Below, piece after piece: positions 10,176 to 21,911 of a stretch of DNA of 64,000 bases. Location: assembly GCA_036937835.1 (NCBI GenBank), contig CM072874.1, forward strand, positions 12,352,001 to 12,416,000. The letters run 5' to 3'. Position 1 is the stretch's first letter. Every line of letters starts with the position of its first letter. The notes below the pieces were generated by a model that had not been told where the DNA came from, did no database searches, and was given only the letters and a program-made list of their open reading frames with translations. The DNA is from Pampus argenteus (Eukaryota; Chordata; Actinopteri; Scombriformes; Stromateidae). The position numbers and the translations under genes are program-made.

Positions 10176-10499
10176 AGCACATTTTGTTTAAAAATAAAAA
10201 TAAAAATCAAAGTCTGTCACTCATTGGTGCATGTGCATATGTGGCCATAATGAAACATCTGGTATTTCAGTTTTTCTTGTGCACAAATAACTAATTAAGA
10301 GGACTTGACTTTGGATTGGAGGATGTCCCCCTCAGACATTACGGTGAAGCCTCCTCATATCTCCTGTCCTCTGGCTGTGGGTCCTCTGGGTGCTCCTGCT
10401 GTCACAGCGGTTTAGTGTCACATTGTTTTGGCCGGCAGGGACGCACTCACCTTGACAGGATCGACTTGGAAATGAAATGACAGATATGTCGTCCGTCAG

Positions 10500-10860
10500 G
10501 GATTCTTTCTTTATTTTGATCTTTTCTGTTCTTTCTTTCTCTTTATGTGTCATTTCTCTCTTTCCTATAGTTTACCCCCCATTCTTTTATTCCTTCTTCT
10601 ATTCTTTCTTCCTTCCAACTTCCTTTCTTCCCTTTTATTTCTTTCGTCAATTTTTCCTGTTGAACTTCCTTTTGTGCTATCGTGCCCCTTTTTTCTTTCT
10701 TATTCTCGTTCTTTCACCGTCTCTATCTTGCTGTGATCACTCTCCCTCCTTCTTCTGTTGTGCAACTAATTTCTCCTTCTCAATTCTCAATTCCACAATT
10801 CTGTTTCTTTTCCCTTTTCTCACTTTCCTTCATCTCACTACACTGCACCTGCATTTTCTT
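10500..10860 (+). repeat. Long pyrimidine-rich tract
   Basis: About 360 bases are dominated by C and T in irregular ttctttcc-type units. Open frames read through it are low-complexity Phe/Leu/Ser strings and were not taken as genes. Confidence 0.8.
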
Positions 10861-11754
10861 GGAGAGGATTATTATGTTCATCACACTATATGGTGATTGT
10901 ATCTTCATTATCTGGGTTTCTGCACAGACCTGCACCTGACCAGCTAAGTGCTTTGTAAAGAAAAAAAAAAAAAATCACGCCACAGTGAGTTATTTCTGGC
11001 TGGGTTAATCTTATTTCTCTGGGCACTTCGATAATGGAGAGCATTTGAATTATGAATGGAGTGTATAATACTGTTCTTCAGGCCTGCTGAATGAATTAAG
11101 CAAGAGCTTATAAGTGAGTTTCTTTGAGTGTCTCTAATATATAATGCCCTGTGCCCCTCCTTCATCTCTTCAATTCCATGCGTATTTTGTATTTTTGGGA
11201 TACAAGTAAAGATAAACACTTCAGAAGAGCTCAATATTGATGTAAAATTATAGAATGTATGCTAAAATTTAAACCACTCTCCTCTCATACCTTATGGCTA
11301 GAGGAGAGACTGTTCCTGTTCTCCTATCTCTTCATGTGTGTGCGTGTGCGTGCGTGTGCACATCTCAATCGTCTCTGCATATTGCATCGTGTGTTACTTA
11401 GCAGACAGTTTGACCTCACACACAGACTATAAGACTTGAAATGTTTCTCCATCGCCAAAGTTCACCTCCCTCCAGAGCTTATGCTCAATGCGATATGGGA
11501 TTATTAATTATCTCATGTTGATATTTCAGAATGTAGTACTGTAGTGTGGTTTACCTCGTAAATAACTGGTTTATTAATGTTTTGTTGTTTTTCCAGTAAC
11601 AGCAACATGAGCCAACATTTGGCTTTAAATTCATTTGGTAGAAGTTAAAATTTTGCACTTTAATGTTATAGCTGATGTGGAGCTATTCTATATGCTGTTG
11701 TATAGTTTAATGTGCAGTATAATAATGCATTGCATTTTAATGAAGGGATACAGT

Positions 11755-11817
11755 ACCAGTCAAAAGTCTGGACACACGATAAGTGAATGGGAAGGTGTGT
11801 CCAAACTTTTGACTGGT
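11755..11817. mobile_element. Short inverted-repeat transposon relic
   Basis: Arms 11755-11777 (accagtcaaaagtctggaca and three more bases) and 11795-11817 are reverse complements with a single mismatch, around a 17-nt loop. The arm sequence is, from memory, a widespread fish inverted-terminal-repeat motif beginning cagtaccagtcaaaagtttgg. Here the two ends are nearly fused, leaving no internal sequence. Confidence 0.6.
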
Positions 11818-12006
11818 GATATTGATACTGTATATATATACATGTATCTCAAGTTGAGTAAAAGTACTTAGTTACTTTCCACTGATCTCTAGTAGCTGTG
11901 GGGAAAAGAGAAAGAACAGGTGCTACACATGGACAGCATGGCCTGCTACACCTTTAAAAGACATCCATCATACAGGCCTCAAGTTTCCAGAGAGTAACAC
12001 AATCTC

Positions 12007-12009
<3 letters not shown>

Positions 12010-12046
<37 letters not shown>

Positions 12047-12052
12047 TGTGTG

Positions 12053-12091
<39 letters not shown>

Positions 12092-12133
12092 GTGTGTGTG
12101 TGTGTGTGCGTGTGTGCGTGTGTGTGTGCGTGT
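12010..12133 (+). repeat. (TG)n microsatellite
   Basis: About 124 bases of TG units with a few gc and ga interruptions. Cys/Val open frames in it are artefacts. Confidence 0.95.
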
Positions 12134-12442
12134 GCTCCCCTGCTGCAGCAAACAGGTAGCCTATATGTGTGTAGAACTCAGCAGTAGGTTCATCTTGAGC
12201 TGCTTTGGCTTCTGATGATCACAGAAGATGACTAATAGAGAGCGCAGAGGTAGCTGTCTTCTTTTGCTCTGGTCACACACACATTTGTTGCTACTGGCAT
12301 CAGATGAATTATTGAGTTTGGGGCCTTGTCTTGGATCCCACCCATCCCCTTGCATTCCCTCACTCTGCTAGCAGGAATGACAGCCACACTTATGTGTCTG
12401 TGTGTGTGTTAAAGTTCGAGGTAGAGTGTGAGAAAGAGAGAG

Positions 12443-12445
<3 letters not shown>

Positions 12446-12480
<35 letters not shown>
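12446..12480 (+). repeat. (GT)n microsatellite
   Basis: A pure GT run of about 17 units, preceded by a short GA tract. Confidence 0.95.
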
Positions 12481-12484
<4 letters not shown>

Positions 12485-12557
12485 GGCAGGCATTCTGCAG
12501 CACTTAAATACATCTTTCATCCTCATTCTGTCAAAAATGGTCGTCCTTGCATGGAAA

Positions 12558-12559
<2 letters not shown>

Positions 12560-12611
<52 letters not shown>

Positions 12612-12624
12612 GTCTCTCTCTCTC
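12560..12624 (+). repeat. (CT)n microsatellite
   Basis: A CT run of about 65 bases with two interruptions (ttt and tgt). Open Leu/Ser frames across it are artefacts. Confidence 0.95.
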
Positions 12625-13555
12625 GCTTTATACATTACTAGTCGTATTCAATCCATGTTAGTTTGACTCAAAGCGAGGTTCACATTAAAGATAATGCACA
12701 AATTGTGCCCCGTAGACTGAGCTCACCTCCATTATTGCGTGTAATATACCTTTGAGCTGCTGCTGAATAATTGAAGTGCCCTCAGTCGCCACATGCTGTT
12801 AACGCTCACGAGCCTTCAGCTCAACTTACCACATAGCGAGTACGTTATGATATCAATACGGGTATTACAAAGATCAATTATTCACACGGCCAAGCTCCTT
12901 TTTTTCACCTCACATTTACGTCAGAAACGATCCGTGTCATTCTTAGAAGGTTTAATCCAGGTGTTTTAAGAAACGGAAACTGAACTACTTACGGTAAAAC
13001 ATTGACGAATAAACATGTCATTAAAGTGTGACACAGTTTAGAGAAAGGCGTATTAATGATAGCAATTAACATAACTACTCCTTCATAAAGTAACATTTAA
13101 CGCCATAAATTACAGGCTGTAATTAATCACCTCTCAGCATCAAAGAGAATATTAATGAACGCCGTGTGTAGCTGCAGAGTTATCAATCCCTCCGCCGACA
13201 GTCTCTCAGGGAAAATCACACAACCGCAGGTCACGTTGACTGTGAGGGTTCCGGTGGAAGCTTTTGATTTTTTTTTTTTTTAGAAATGTTTGGTTAATAT
13301 TAAGAGAGGGACGGTCCGTTAGTATGAGCCCGTACGACGCGGAGAATGAGCAGTGGTTTGTGAGTAGAGTGAAATACGCGGAGTAATACGTTAAATTACA
13401 ACAAATAGTCCGGCTTGATTTAAACGAAAATATCAATATTTGTATAACGATAATAATAAAATATAATTGTTACAATAAAGATGTAAGATGGTAATGTCGG
13501 CTTATGTTAAAATGAACGATAAAATTGTTTTTAAATGTGCACAATAGTAAAACAG

Positions 13556-13556
<1 letters not shown>

Positions 13557-13597
<41 letters not shown>
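13557..13597 (+). repeat. (AAT)n microsatellite
   Basis: About 13 AAT units, followed by a degenerate AAC/AAT extension to about 13617. Confidence 0.95.
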
Positions 13598-13599
<2 letters not shown>

Positions 13600-15327
13600 C
13601 AATAACAATAATAATAAAGGAGAAATACTTACTTTGCCAAACGAGAAAAAACAAACAAACTAATAGGATAATCTTCCGCTTTCCTCGGTCAACCTGTTGT
13701 GTGTCCACCTTTTCTCTCCCTGGAGTCACCAGTCAGACTTCTACTCCCAAGTCCTCCACATTACTTCTTTTTATACCAATATATAATTAATATTGCATCG
13801 TCATTACTTAATAATTTCAACGCACTATATAACCCGGTGACATGAGGGCATCCATAATTAAAAACTGCACTAATTAGAGAGGAAGAGGCCCTTGGCTGCG
13901 TGTAGGAGACGCTACATCCGGCGCTCTGTAAGGTGTGAAAATGTCTTTTTTTTTTCCGCGGTGCCTATATTATATATGACAGTACATATTTAGTCCCAGC
14001 GGAGGTTTGGGAATTCATAAATAAAACACTCGGACGAGTTGCCGTAAAAACTGTTTACAAAGATTTTATCGCCCATTGATGCATTTGGGGTTTGTAGGAA
14101 ATCACGTTTTTTAGACAGTTCATAACATTCAGAAGACACATTCGGTTTTTTTACGCGTTAAACAACGTATATATGACTATATATATATATAAGACTACTA
14201 TATGCCGCATTTAGGCCTTGGGCTGTCTCCTCAAGATTAAAATGATACAATTCAATAAAGCACAAAAAAATAAAAGATTCGCTGCTACAGAGGAATTTTA
14301 GAAAATAATCAATAATTTATTAAGTTTAAACGTCACACATTTTTTTTTTCAAGTGAAATCAAGAGTGAGTGAAAATAAATAAATACTTAAATCAAGTGAT
14401 CTAGGCCTACATGCTGTATATGTCTGGGCTACATAAATATACAGCTCAGCTGTAATGTTCACATCAAAATACTAACATATAGCAGCAGCCAAAAGCCACA
14501 CGGATGTGCCTCAAATATGACAGTGTCATTTCCATTTCTAAATAATTAAAGACAAACAGACTCAGTGTGTCGTCTATCATCATGTATCATGTGAAAGTAT
14601 TACTGTAGTTGTTCTTTTTTTTTTTGTGCGTAAATTTACGATCACACGGATAGAACAGATTCGTTTGCAGAAATCGTGGTGTTGGTTTAAAAATGTGTCT
14701 GTCATGATTCCACTAAAGTCTGCACTCATAGACAAAAACAAAAACAAAAACAAAACAAAACAAACGAGGACACAGTTGTGAGCCAGTGATGTGGAGGATA
14801 AACTCTGATCTAAACCAACAATATAAAGAAATTCGATAATCTTTTCACACAATTATTCTTTTTTAAAGATATATATTTAAAAAAAAAAAAAAAAAAAAAA
14901 AAGATCAGCTCTTCATCCTTAATTAGTGTAACACCACTGGTAATTAAAATACCCTATAAACTCCATTTTATGATTTAAAAAAGTGAGTTAATATCCCTGA
15001 ATTGTGACAAACTGTCAGGGTTGATTTATACTGGAAAATCCGTGTGTGCAAGATACATAATTAACAACGTTATAATCACCCTCCTCACAGATCTATAATG
15101 CAGTCTTTTAGAAGTCCCATCTGAATAACAAAATCGGAAAAAAGTGCAACAACGATGAGTGAGTGACACGAAATGAAAAAGAAACTGAAGTAAAAGTCTC
15201 TTTTTTTTGGAGATAATCCCAGATGAGACGCTGTTGATAAATCCCTGTTAATTACGCTACTTTGACTATTATTAATCACACATCAATCAAAAATGTAGTA
15301 GGCTATTTTATTCATGATGTGTGAAAC

Positions 15328-16748
15328 TCAGTGCACCGCAGAGTATTTCATTCGTTTCTGTTTTTGTCGCTGGTTGCAAAACCACACTCGCACCACATTC
15401 TTTTTCAGGTCCAGTTTTTCAGCGATAGCTGCAATTTTTTCCGAGGAGGGCCGAGGCTGGATGGCAAAGTAAGCCTCCAAAGAGCGTTTCTCCGGCGCGG
15501 CGATGGAAGTGCGCTTTCTTTTTCTCTCGTTCCCGTTGAAAAGGTCCGGCTTGTTGCTTTTCTCCCGGTACGCAGCCTCTGCTTCCTCCAGCCAGGCCTG
15601 GAGAACTGGCTTGAGCGCAATCATGTTGTTGTGGGACAAGGTGAGGGACTCGAACCTGCAGATGGTGCTCTGGCTCAATGACCCCACTCCGGGGATCTTG
15701 AGGTTGGCCAGCGCCGACCCGACGTCCGCTTGGGTCACACCGAGTTTGATCCTCCTCTGCTTGAACCGCTCGGCGAAGGCTTCCAGCTCCCTGGGATCCG
15801 ACTCCACGTCGTTGACGCACGCCATACCGCCGTGCACAGACAGGGAGTGAGGGTGGGCCATGTTGGCCATCGCCTGGTGCAGCTGCCCCATGGTTTGCAG
15901 GTGGTGGTGAGGGTGCTGGTGGTGGTGTGCCGGGGTCATCCCGGGAGGCTCCGGAGCGCCCATCCCGGTCACGGCCAGGCTGGTGGAGAGGTGGTCCAAG
16001 AGGTCCCCGGCCTCCAGGGTCTGTCCGAGGTGGTGGTGGTGGTGGTGGTGGGAGGCAATAGTGGAGGGAACGTGGGAGATGGGCACGGTGGTGGAGGAAG
16101 AAGAGGAGGCTGAGGTGCAGGGGACACTGCTCATGGTATGGTAAGTCACGTCTGGTTTGAACGGGTGACTCTTTCCGTGAGAGACAATGCTGTCAGCAGC
16201 CGCCAGAGCCTCTGCCCGTGCCAGCAGGCTCTCATCAAAGCCTCCGAATATATTGCCCTGCAGCTGCAAGCAAGAGTGAGCATACTGGAGTCAGTGGGGA
16301 ATTCTGTCAGGCAGCTCTCAGGATCTAAAACACATTTTCCAAAGGCAAGCAGCGCCGAGGAGAGGGGAGAGAACCCTCCTCAAAGCGCAGGTCATAAAAA
16401 TTAATATGAAAGCAAGAGCATTGCTTGGATAGACATGTGGATGAGAGAGGGGGGTGAGGAGGGCGGGGGATGGGAGGGGGAGAGGGGGAACACAGAGACA
16501 GAGGAGAGAGATATATATCGGATAGAACAAAGTCCTGTCAAATCAAATTTACAGACATTTCCATTGTGATATTGTTTCTCCTCCTCTCACCTCAGCATAC
16601 CAGCCATTCTCCCCCGACCTGAACGTACCTGCGGGGCGGGCAGACAGACTCTGCGCATGCCCTCCGAGCCTGAGTGCAGGCCGGGATACTTGGGCTCGTG
16701 CAGAGCCGGGTGCATGGAGAAATGCTGCTTGCCGTTCATGGTCATCAT
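15328..16748 (-). CDS. pou4f3: POU class 4 transcription factor POU4F3 (Brn-3c)
   Basis: POU4F3 is a nuclear DNA-binding factor needed for survival and differentiation of inner-ear and lateral-line hair cells. Exon 1 is 16629-16748 (40 codons, start MMTMNGKQHFSMHPALHEP) and exon 2 is 15328-16263 (311 codons plus stop), phase 0, giving 351 residues; the vertebrate protein is about 340. Visible in order: the POU-IV box spanning the exon junction (residues about 28-65, MRRVCLPAPQ then LQGNIFGGFDESLLARAEAL), a Ser/Thr-rich stretch, seven histidines at 112-118 and more His clusters at about 153-161, the POU-specific domain at about 194-271 (ELEAFAERFKQRRIKLG) and the homeodomain at about 287-346 with the recognition helix VWFCNQRQKQKR. 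The end MKYSAVH is typical of POU4F3 as I recall it, and the neighbours rbm27 and lars1 agree. Long frames on the opposite strand are shadows of this GC-rich exon. Confidence 0.97.
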
Positions 16749-18148
16749 CCTCCTCCCTTCAAGCACCTCACAAGCAGTGTGGCCCCTGACATGAAAGCCG
16801 GGGAGCGGACAGCTACAGAGCTCCTCTGCTCTCCTTCACCAGACTGAACTGTTAACACCGGTAGCGCCTCCCGGCATCCCTCTCTCCTCTTCCTCTCCTC
16901 CTCCTTCCCTCCCACCTGCTCTTCTGCTCAACTTACAAGTTGAAAAATGTTGGCCTCTGTGCGCAAGCGTCGAATAATAAACCAAACCAAAATCACTATA
17001 ATATTCTATATTCTCGTCACGTAGTGTCTGTTTTATATAAACTGCTTGTTTATAATCGTAATGATATTTGTAGTTTGTATTATAACTACTCCTAAAAAGA
17101 CTGAAGTTTGATTTGCATTTACGCACATCACGTCTCACTATTGTAACTTGTAGCTACGTCGAAGATGTCATTAGAGTGCAGTTTATACTGCAGAAGTGTT
17201 AAAAAGCATAAAACTTGACAGTTTGCTTGAGGACAACAAACTATAAAACCACAGATTTCTCCACAACAGCGTTCACAATCATGTCAGCACCATGGACAGC
17301 ACTAAGCCATGACAGGTAAAACACATTATTGGCTAATGGAACAATGGTTTTGGTGCTACATGTTTCATATTGTATCTAACCCTATAACGGCACACATGAG
17401 TTTTTCAGTCCACATGAGCAGTGTGATATTTTCTTTTTTCCCTGAAAAACCTGATGGATACAATGAGATACATGCAGTGCACAGATAATCCAACAGGGGG
17501 CAGTAATTCACTCATTAGAGTGTAGTAAAAATAACTGAAATGTTATGTTTTCTAGACTTCCAGTTCCATTGGTGGATTTCTCATTACTGCATTATGGTAG
17601 CACTTTTTATGTTTGGAATTACAATTTTGTTGGATTTGTTTGTGTTTTTATTGTGTTTTGTTTTGATCTGTTCAGAAGCTTTGAGACCTGATGTACCAAA
17701 TATGATTAGTCATATATGGAAAATGATATTTGACATTTTTTGTTTGTTCAGAGGGACCATTAAAGGCTCCAAGTTCAAATTGGATTTTTCTGTCAATTAT
17801 TTAATGGTTTGGGCTTTATAGGGCTAATGTCTGACCAGTTGACCTAAAGGTCTTCTCCCATGTGAACGCCCATCCTCAGGATACTTCTGTAGACTTCTCA
17901 TGTGGCTGCCTGGTTAAAACTCATGAAGCCGGGGTGGATTGGCCGAAAGAGGAGCCAGGCCGTCAGAGGCGGAGTGATGACACAGCGGGTCCATCTGATC
18001 CTGCTGGCCACCTCTCTGGTTCCCCAGACCCTGAATAATTTAGCAGCATGGTGGCAGGCATCCATTACCACTGTTGGCATGTCCTTATTCATTACACAGA
18101 TTAAAACAGCCAAGATCTTTTTCTCACCGTGTTAACCTGTTGCAGACT

Positions 18149-18173
18149 GGGGGGGGGGGGGGGGGGGGGGGGG
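18149..18173 (+). repeat. Homopolymer of 25 G
   Basis: An uninterrupted run of 25 G on the plus strand, able in principle to form G-quadruplex structure; its true length is likely to vary or be mis-sequenced. Confidence 0.85.
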
Positions 18174-18582
18174 CAACAACCAACTTCTTTAAGGGATAGG
18201 GAAGAGAAAACACATCTGAAATTAACTTCCATTCTACATTCTTAAAATCTCAATAAATCTATCATAAAAATCTTTTAATTTATACAGTTGGTTAAGTTTG
18301 GTTTAGATATCGGATAGAACGGTTTGATTTAATTGAGGAATGTAAATGTGAACTGTTGCCATAAAGAATAACACATAACGAAATTCATATCAAATTAAGT
18401 TCAGTAGCAACTGCGCACAAGAAGCCACATGTTAGTCTGAATAAAGCATGAAATCCCTTTTCTCACCCTCAAACACCCCCCAACCTCCTGTTTTTCTTTA
18501 ATAGCATAGACGGGACCATTCATAATTTAGTGGTCATTGTTTACATCTCTGTCATCCGGTGCTTTTCATACCCTGAAAAATG

Positions 18583-18704
18583 CATCTGACATGTTTTATG
18601 AAGAGCGCTGTCATATTTGTGGCCAGATGTGACCACAGCTCTTCTCTTTTCATCCCCATCTGGTCTCCATACAGCTGAAGCTCATCTCCACCAGGTGACA
18701 TATG
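18583..18704. promoter_or_regulatory. E-box cluster upstream of pou4f3 (candidate enhancer)
   Basis: Six CANNTG sites lie in 122 bases: catctg 18583, cagatg 18624, catctg 18657, cagctg 18672, caggtg 18692 and catatg 18699. They sit about 1.8-2.0 kb upstream of the pou4f3 start. The bHLH factor Atoh1 is known to act upstream of Pou4f3 in hair cells, so the cluster is a candidate input site. Function is inference. Confidence 0.35.
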
Positions 18705-19364
18705 GACTGTCACGGCATTCATTCCTTTATAAATTGTGATTCAGTAGAAGCTTAAGGTAGCAGTAGGTTTTAATGTCCTAATTGTGCTCAAATACTTCTA
18801 TAAGAGTAACCTTCAGTTACAAAGTTTACTCTGAGCCTGTATTTCTCTCCTAAACAATCTTTTGGGATTAAAGTTACTACTTTGTTGAGCAGTACAGAAT
18901 TAGAGAGAGATTGGCAAGTAAGGCATATAGTTTAGACATTTAAACCATTACAATGACAATGCCATTCTCATGTGACCTTATGTGATTAAATGACTGTTAG
19001 CTCAATTTATATTTAGACCCGTGTAAAACAGGTAACCTTGATCGTATTTAAGATAGTACTTATACTATGTATGACATTGTAGTGCTCCATTCTGGCAACC
19101 TAATCAATTGGATCTGGCATCTAACATGTCTTTTTGAAATAACATGCAAAATGAAGGAGACCACACAAGAATTTAAGGTAATATTTTCTGGAATGCTTTC
19201 GCTTGCATTTTTCCCCCTTGCCAATGTTGACTTCTTTTTTGATCAATTTTTTTCTTTAACTCAAAATGTTTTTTTTTTCCTTCTTCTGTCCAATTATTTT
19301 TTTCCTTGTATTTTTTTCTTTTTTTTTTTTGTTCATCGTCTTACAAGCACCCCATTCCTCTATC

Positions 19365-19370
19365 TTTATT
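19365..19370 (-). terminator. Likely rbm27 distal poly(A) signal
   Basis: Minus-strand AATAAA about 2.5 kb beyond the rbm27 stop codon. On the minus strand it is followed by an A-rich stretch. Other signals closer to the stop may also be used. Confidence 0.35.
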
Positions 19371-21911
19371 GGCAAAAGCAAACATGCTAGTAAATTAGAA
19401 ATCCATTTTTTACAAACAAAATACATGAAGAAAATACATCCACATCCTGCAAATATAAACAGTAACAAATCCAAAACTATTATCCAATAAACATTTTACA
19501 TTGTTTTTACACTATTGTGTGATAGTAGCATACAGAAGATAGTACAAAATGTGAGACCTTCTCTGAATCCTCGCTTAAACAAGCAAGAACCCTGCCAGTA
19601 TAGGTTTATCCTTTAAAACTGCCAGTGACCACATTAAAAAGAAACAAAGAATCACATGAGCAAATCATATTAAAGTACACGATACCAAAAGAAAAAGCTT
19701 CAGCTTTCCATCATACACCTGAACCTCATTGCGACTGGCACAGTGATAGTGGAGAAAAAAAAAACGTGAATGCAAAGGTTTGAATGGGACATTGAAGTCA
19801 CCGGCAGGAAGCTTCCAAGTCATCAGTTAACAGTGAGATATGCAATCCAAACAAGAGCGCAACTACCATTGTAGGTGGGAGGAACTTGTGGTAAGGTTTC
19901 TGACAGTTCTGCATCATGGTGCCAGAATGCTCAGGAACAAATGAGACAAACCCTGCTGCATCTTTTTTTCTTATTTCATTGTGACTTACTATATTTACAC
20001 GCAGGCAGATGTAAATACAGTGAGTAGATGTATATTTACATGCAGATCTGTATAATTCTGCTACAGTTAACTAATAAAGTCAATGTCTCTCCTTTGGTTT
20101 GGTGTTTCGTTTCAATCAGACTAGTCATGTTACTGGATATGATCAGTTTGGCTGAATAATGATAAGCATACATCTGTTTAAACAACACTTCATTAGGGTG
20201 CATGTAAACAGTTATTTGTTTTAGGGAAAACGGGAAAAAAATAAAAAATTTCAACTGTCAAAAATGTATCATTTTGCAATAGTACATTTCCAAATGAACT
20301 TTAATGAATTTCTTTCCTCCCACCTTCAGGGTTCTAAAATACAGTATACAGTATGTTAAGAAGGCAAAACAAAATATTATTGTTGTTAAAAAGGTGCACA
20401 TTGTGGAAGCTGATGCTTGCATTTGTAAGTGGATTTAGAGCACTGACAATATTCAGACGCAGGCAAAGCTGCACTAATGCACAAATAATATTGTGAGGTT
20501 TACGACTCCCAGTGCCTATGTTTTGCGCAGCCTTTTCCTTAAAATAAATTAGCTACTTAAATGTCAAATTTAGTGAAACAGCAATGTGGACTGGTTAAAC
20601 ATAAATGCAATGTTTTTGCGAATAAGCAGAGACGCTAAGCACTCTTGCTTGACCTTATCTGACTCAATCATTCATTTAAAATGACAAAAAAAAACAAAAA
20701 AACTCAAAAAAACAAAATAAGTACAACAGTAATTTCTCTTTCAAGCATTTACAAATTTTACAAAAGTAAATCACAAATCTTGTAAAAATTCAGCCATCCG
20801 CTGATTGTGTAAGGCAAAGAAATTATATATATATATATATTTATATATTAAAATCAACTGTTCAGTATTACATTCAAACACCTGTCTATGGATCTCACAT
20901 TTTTGAAATGGGTGATCTGATCCTTGTCCTGTCAGGCCCTTTAGATGACCAGGAGACAGAATAAAACAAGTGGAAAATGTTACACACTCTTAGAAAATGT
21001 AGAACACCCGTCTGGTGTTTATATTTACACAGAGTGGCACCGGACATTGAGCAAGCAAAAAAAATGTAAGCAGGGGAAATTAACTACAAGACTGTATCTG
21101 ATGTGCATGGACACGGCAATTTGTAAACATTTATGTGGGTTTTTCTATTGCACTGGTATCTATCTGTACCTGTACTGGCTCTAATATGGTTATGGTACAG
21201 CATCAGCACCTTTGGGTGCTGGGCAGGGGTGCTTCTGCTTATTTATGGGTGCAACATGCACAAACTAGCATGTACTCATTTAAGCACAGAGCTACTGCCA
21301 AAAATATTTGGATCTTTTACCACTTTGGGCTTACCCGTGCCAAACTGAGCGAGTGAAATTGAAAACCATACCATACTGTGCCAATATCATTACGGCGCAG
21401 TGTATTTATGCAGTGGAAAAATAAATAAATATCTCTCTGGTAGCAACAGAGAACGTACTATTAGTGATGGAATGGTTGTCCCTGAACTGAGGACAAGATT
21501 TTTCAAAAACTGGTGAGAAAAGAGCTTAAATACAGTATGTATAAAAATACCTATTCACAGTAGACACAAATGTTGTGCATTACTGATATTAATCATCTGG
21601 TAAGCACACTGACACTTACATAGGTTTTTCTATTTATAAGAACAACTTAACATTTATCTTTCTCAGCAAAAGTGAGATGTTTTAAATAATTTTGTTTAGT
21701 CGAGGGATACAAAACTTGCAGATCCTCTAAACTTTTGATGTACAACTAAAGTAGAGACGCTTGCACTTTGATTAGAATCTAAAATTACTTCGATTGAAAA
21801 TACTGAAAAGGAAAAAAATGTGAGTTCTGCTGCAGTGATTTTATCTGCATGTTGGAAAAAAATAACCACTGATTTTGCTAGAGAGTAGGTGATGATAAAT
21901 CGTGATGCCTT
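19371..21911 (-). other. Probable rbm27 3' UTR
   Basis: AT-rich noncoding sequence after the rbm27 stop, with A-tracts (20681-20720) and an AT-repeat (20824-20850), and without any supported exon on either strand. The extent as UTR is inferred from the distal poly(A) signal and not shown. Confidence 0.4.

Larger units (their letters stand above)
9400..15300. other. Gene-poor region downstream of pou4f3
   Basis: No coding gene is supported. It contains a GC-richer island (9460-9620), homeodomain-like AT motifs (9847-9880, 13104-13130), a transposon remnant (10101-10175), a long pyrimidine tract (about 10500-10860), an inverted-repeat element (11755-11817), large microsatellites (12010-12624, 13557-13597) and several A/T homopolymers. 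Gene-poor flanks are usual around developmental transcription factors, and some blocks may be enhancers; that is inference. The 3' UTR of pou4f3 must occupy the right end (below 15328), but its end was not determined (AATAAA on the minus strand at 15307-15312 and 14316-14321). Confidence 0.55.
16749..19364. other. pou4f3 upstream region / intergenic to rbm27
   Basis: No gene is seen. For pou4f3 (minus strand) this is 5' flank: a TATA-like ttatataaaa on the minus strand is at about 17031-17040. A less AT-rich block is at 17900-18100, a 25-base G run at 18149-18173, and an E-box cluster at 18583-18704. The right end adjoins the rbm27 3' end. Confidence 0.55.

Noticed and set aside
10477..10939. 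139- and 85-residue Phe/Leu/Ser-rich frames
   Set aside because: Low-complexity reading of a pyrimidine tract.
12012..12661. Cys/Val and Leu/Ser frames in dinucleotide repeats
   Set aside because: Pure microsatellite artefacts.
15331..16113. Plus-strand frames of 115-127 residues opposite pou4f3
   Set aside because: Shadow frames of the GC-rich, His-coding exon; compositional Val/Gly runs mirror the CAC repeats.
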